Shown: positions 63,161 through 64,000 of the stretch, piece after piece
Position numbering within the stretch: the first letter of the stretch is position 1
Layout of the letters: each line of letters starts with the position of its first letter
DNA from: Mahella australiensis 50-1 BON
Lineage (GTDB): Bacteria; Bacillota; Clostridia; Mahellales; Mahellaceae
Direction: 5' to 3'
DNA length: 64,000 bases
Assembly: GCF_000213255.1 (NCBI RefSeq)
Contig: NC_015520.1
Span: 764,001-828,000, forward strand
Notes under the pieces: model-generated
What the model was told of the DNA's origin: nothing
Seen by the model: the letters and a program-made list of their open reading frames with translations, nothing else
Database searches by the model: none
Made by a program: the position numbers and the translations under genes

Positions 63161-63188
63161 ATAACCCTCTGATTTATCAGAGGGTTAT
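63161..63188 (+). terminator. Hairpin after the Asp23 gene
   Basis: A perfect 12-bp stem (63161-63172 with 63177-63188) and a 4-nt loop, with a short T-rich end; probably partial, as amaP follows closely. Confidence 0.7.
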
Positions 63189-63209
63189 TCTAACTAAGGA
63201 GGTATGAAA

Positions 63210-63755
63210 ATGCGTATTTTAGATAGAATACTTTTAGCTATATATACTATATTGGTAATCATCATCTCTGTTATAGCCATAGCGGTTGCGTTGCGTTGGA
63301 TACCGGCAGATACGGTTTATATGTACATACGGAGCGTGTACGATAATATGCAAGTGGCCATAGCGGTTTTGATAGTAGGGTTGCTGTTCCTGGTTATAAG
63401 TCTGGAGTTGTTGCTGTCAGGCTCGCGCCGCAGCTCACCGCGTGGAGCAATGCTTAAATCGGACGGCACCGGCAGCGTCATGCTGTCCGTAAATGCTATA
63501 GATAGTATGGTCCAGCGTTCTGCCAGGATGATCGAGGGTATTAAGGATATAAAGAGTTCGGTGTCCGTTGATCCTGAGGGTACCCGGATAATGTTGAGCG
63601 TACAAGTGGAGCAGGATGTAAATATTCCGGAGTTGACCGATAATCTTCAAAATCAAGTCAAAGAATATGTGGAGAAATATGGCGGGATAAAAATAAAAGC
63701 TATAACGGTTAGGGTGGACAGCATATCGCCGACAACGCGTTACAAGACGGAGTGA
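63210..63755 (+). CDS. amaP: Alkaline shock response membrane anchor protein AmaP
   Basis: About 181 residues. Two N-terminal membrane segments (LAIYTILVIIISVIAIAVAL; MQVAIAVLIVGLLFLVISL) are followed by an Asp23-like cytoplasmic domain. ATG 63210 is spaced properly from AAGGAGG, whereas ATG 63204 is too close. Confidence 0.88.
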   Translation: MRILDRILLAIYTILVIIISVIAIAVALRWIPADTVYMYIRSVYDNMQVAIAVLIVGLLFLVISLELLLSGSRRSSPRGAMLKSDGTGSVMLSVNAIDSMVQRSARMIEGIKDIKSSVSVDPEGTRIMLSVQVEQDVNIPELTDNLQNQVKEYVEKYGGIKIKAITVRVDSISPTTRYKTE

Positions 63756-63760
63756 TCATT

Positions 63761-63979
63761 ATGAAATTGTTGGTATATATTTTCGACAAATATAGGGGTA
63801 AAGCGGTTGGTGCAACGATAGGGTTTATATTCAGCCTGCTTGTTCTTATAATAGGCTTATGGAGGACCCTGTTTATATTGCTGTGTATTGGAGTGGGGTA
63901 TTATATAGGCAACAAATTCGATAAGGGAGAAAGCTTCTTAGAATTTTTGGACAAGATATTACCTAGGGGTATGCGATAA
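63761..63979 (+). CDS. DUF2273 small integral membrane protein
   Basis: 72 residues, two membrane segments and a KYRGK start typical of DUF2273 proteins that follow amaP. ATG 63761 has GGAG at 8 nt; a GTG at 63752 overlaps amaP. The last 21 bases of the window hold nothing recognisable. Confidence 0.88.
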   Translation: MKLLVYIFDKYRGKAVGATIGFIFSLLVLIIGLWRTLFILLCIGVGYYIGNKFDKGESFLEFLDKILPRGMR

Positions 63980-64000
63980 GTTCATTTACAGTGTGCTCAT

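Noticed and set aside
1-64000. CRISPR arrays, tRNA or rRNA genes
   Set aside because: I saw no regularly spaced repeats and no tRNA or rRNA signatures while reading the intergenic regions; a tRNA scan would settle it.

Overview
The window reads as a piece of chromosome from an anaerobic, endospore-forming member of the Clostridia. The evidence is a complete spoIIIAA-AH operon, Gram-positive style -35/-10 promoters with 17-18 bp spacers, strong AGGAGG ribosome binding sites, lysine and cobalamin riboswitches, and anaerobic cofactor pathways (cobamide salvage, nickel-pincer cofactor). GC content is moderate. A Mahella-like or other thermophilic clostridial relative is my guess from gene content; it is not shown by the sequence. 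I recognised no rRNA, tRNA or CRISPR array.

Layout. 1-1282: end of mtaB and a HIT-family protein. 1448-17475: a carbohydrate locus with a YesN/YesM two-component system, two LplB/YtcP-type permeases, a lipoprotein binding protein, two FAD-dependent oxidoreductases (the first frameshifted), a uroporphyrinogen-decarboxylase-like protein, a GNAT protein, a sugar isomerase/epimerase and a Gfo/Idh/MocA dehydrogenase. It has no recognisable glycoside hydrolase. A Fic-family gene remnant lies inside it. 17518-20996 (minus strand): a lysine-riboswitch-controlled asd-dapA-dapB operon whose DapB carries a C-terminal aspartokinase-like ACT pair. 21000-24213: a patch with two transposon remnants, an unknown membrane protein behind a structured leader, an aldose-1-epimerase-like gene, a small membrane protein and a large nested palindrome. 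24214-31637: an UxaC-like protein, pepF, uppP, nrdR, a phosphate module (PhoB-type regulator, pstB, phoU) and a gamma-carbonic-anhydrase-like protein. 31673-34683 (minus): arsR, aldo/keto reductase, larE, larB. 34765-36538: an ISNCY-like insertion sequence with a frameshifted transposase. 36578-44202: a cobalamin-riboswitch operon btuF-btuC-btuD-cobQ-cbiB-cobD-pduX. 44197-48989: UbiA prenyltransferase, a clostridial conserved protein, aroQ, M24 peptidase, efp, CD1247-like protein. 49113-56914: a second ABC sugar locus with a ROK regulator, a URO-D-like protein, a binding protein, two permeases and a discoidin/beta-propeller protein. 57444-63979: spoIIIAA-AH, then Asp23, AmaP and DUF2273.

How it fits together. 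Both ABC loci pair a sugar-type importer with a URO-D-like protein. The first adds several redox and isomerase enzymes but no glycosidase, which suggests intracellular oxidative processing of an imported glycoside. The insertion sequence sits between two divergent operons. Its left tip supplies a consensus -35 box that, with a -10 in host DNA, would drive the arsR/lar operon. Most operons are separated by clear hairpin terminators. Several start regions carry hairpins that cover the Shine-Dalgarno sequence or lie between it and the start codon (asd, nrdR, spoIIIAA).
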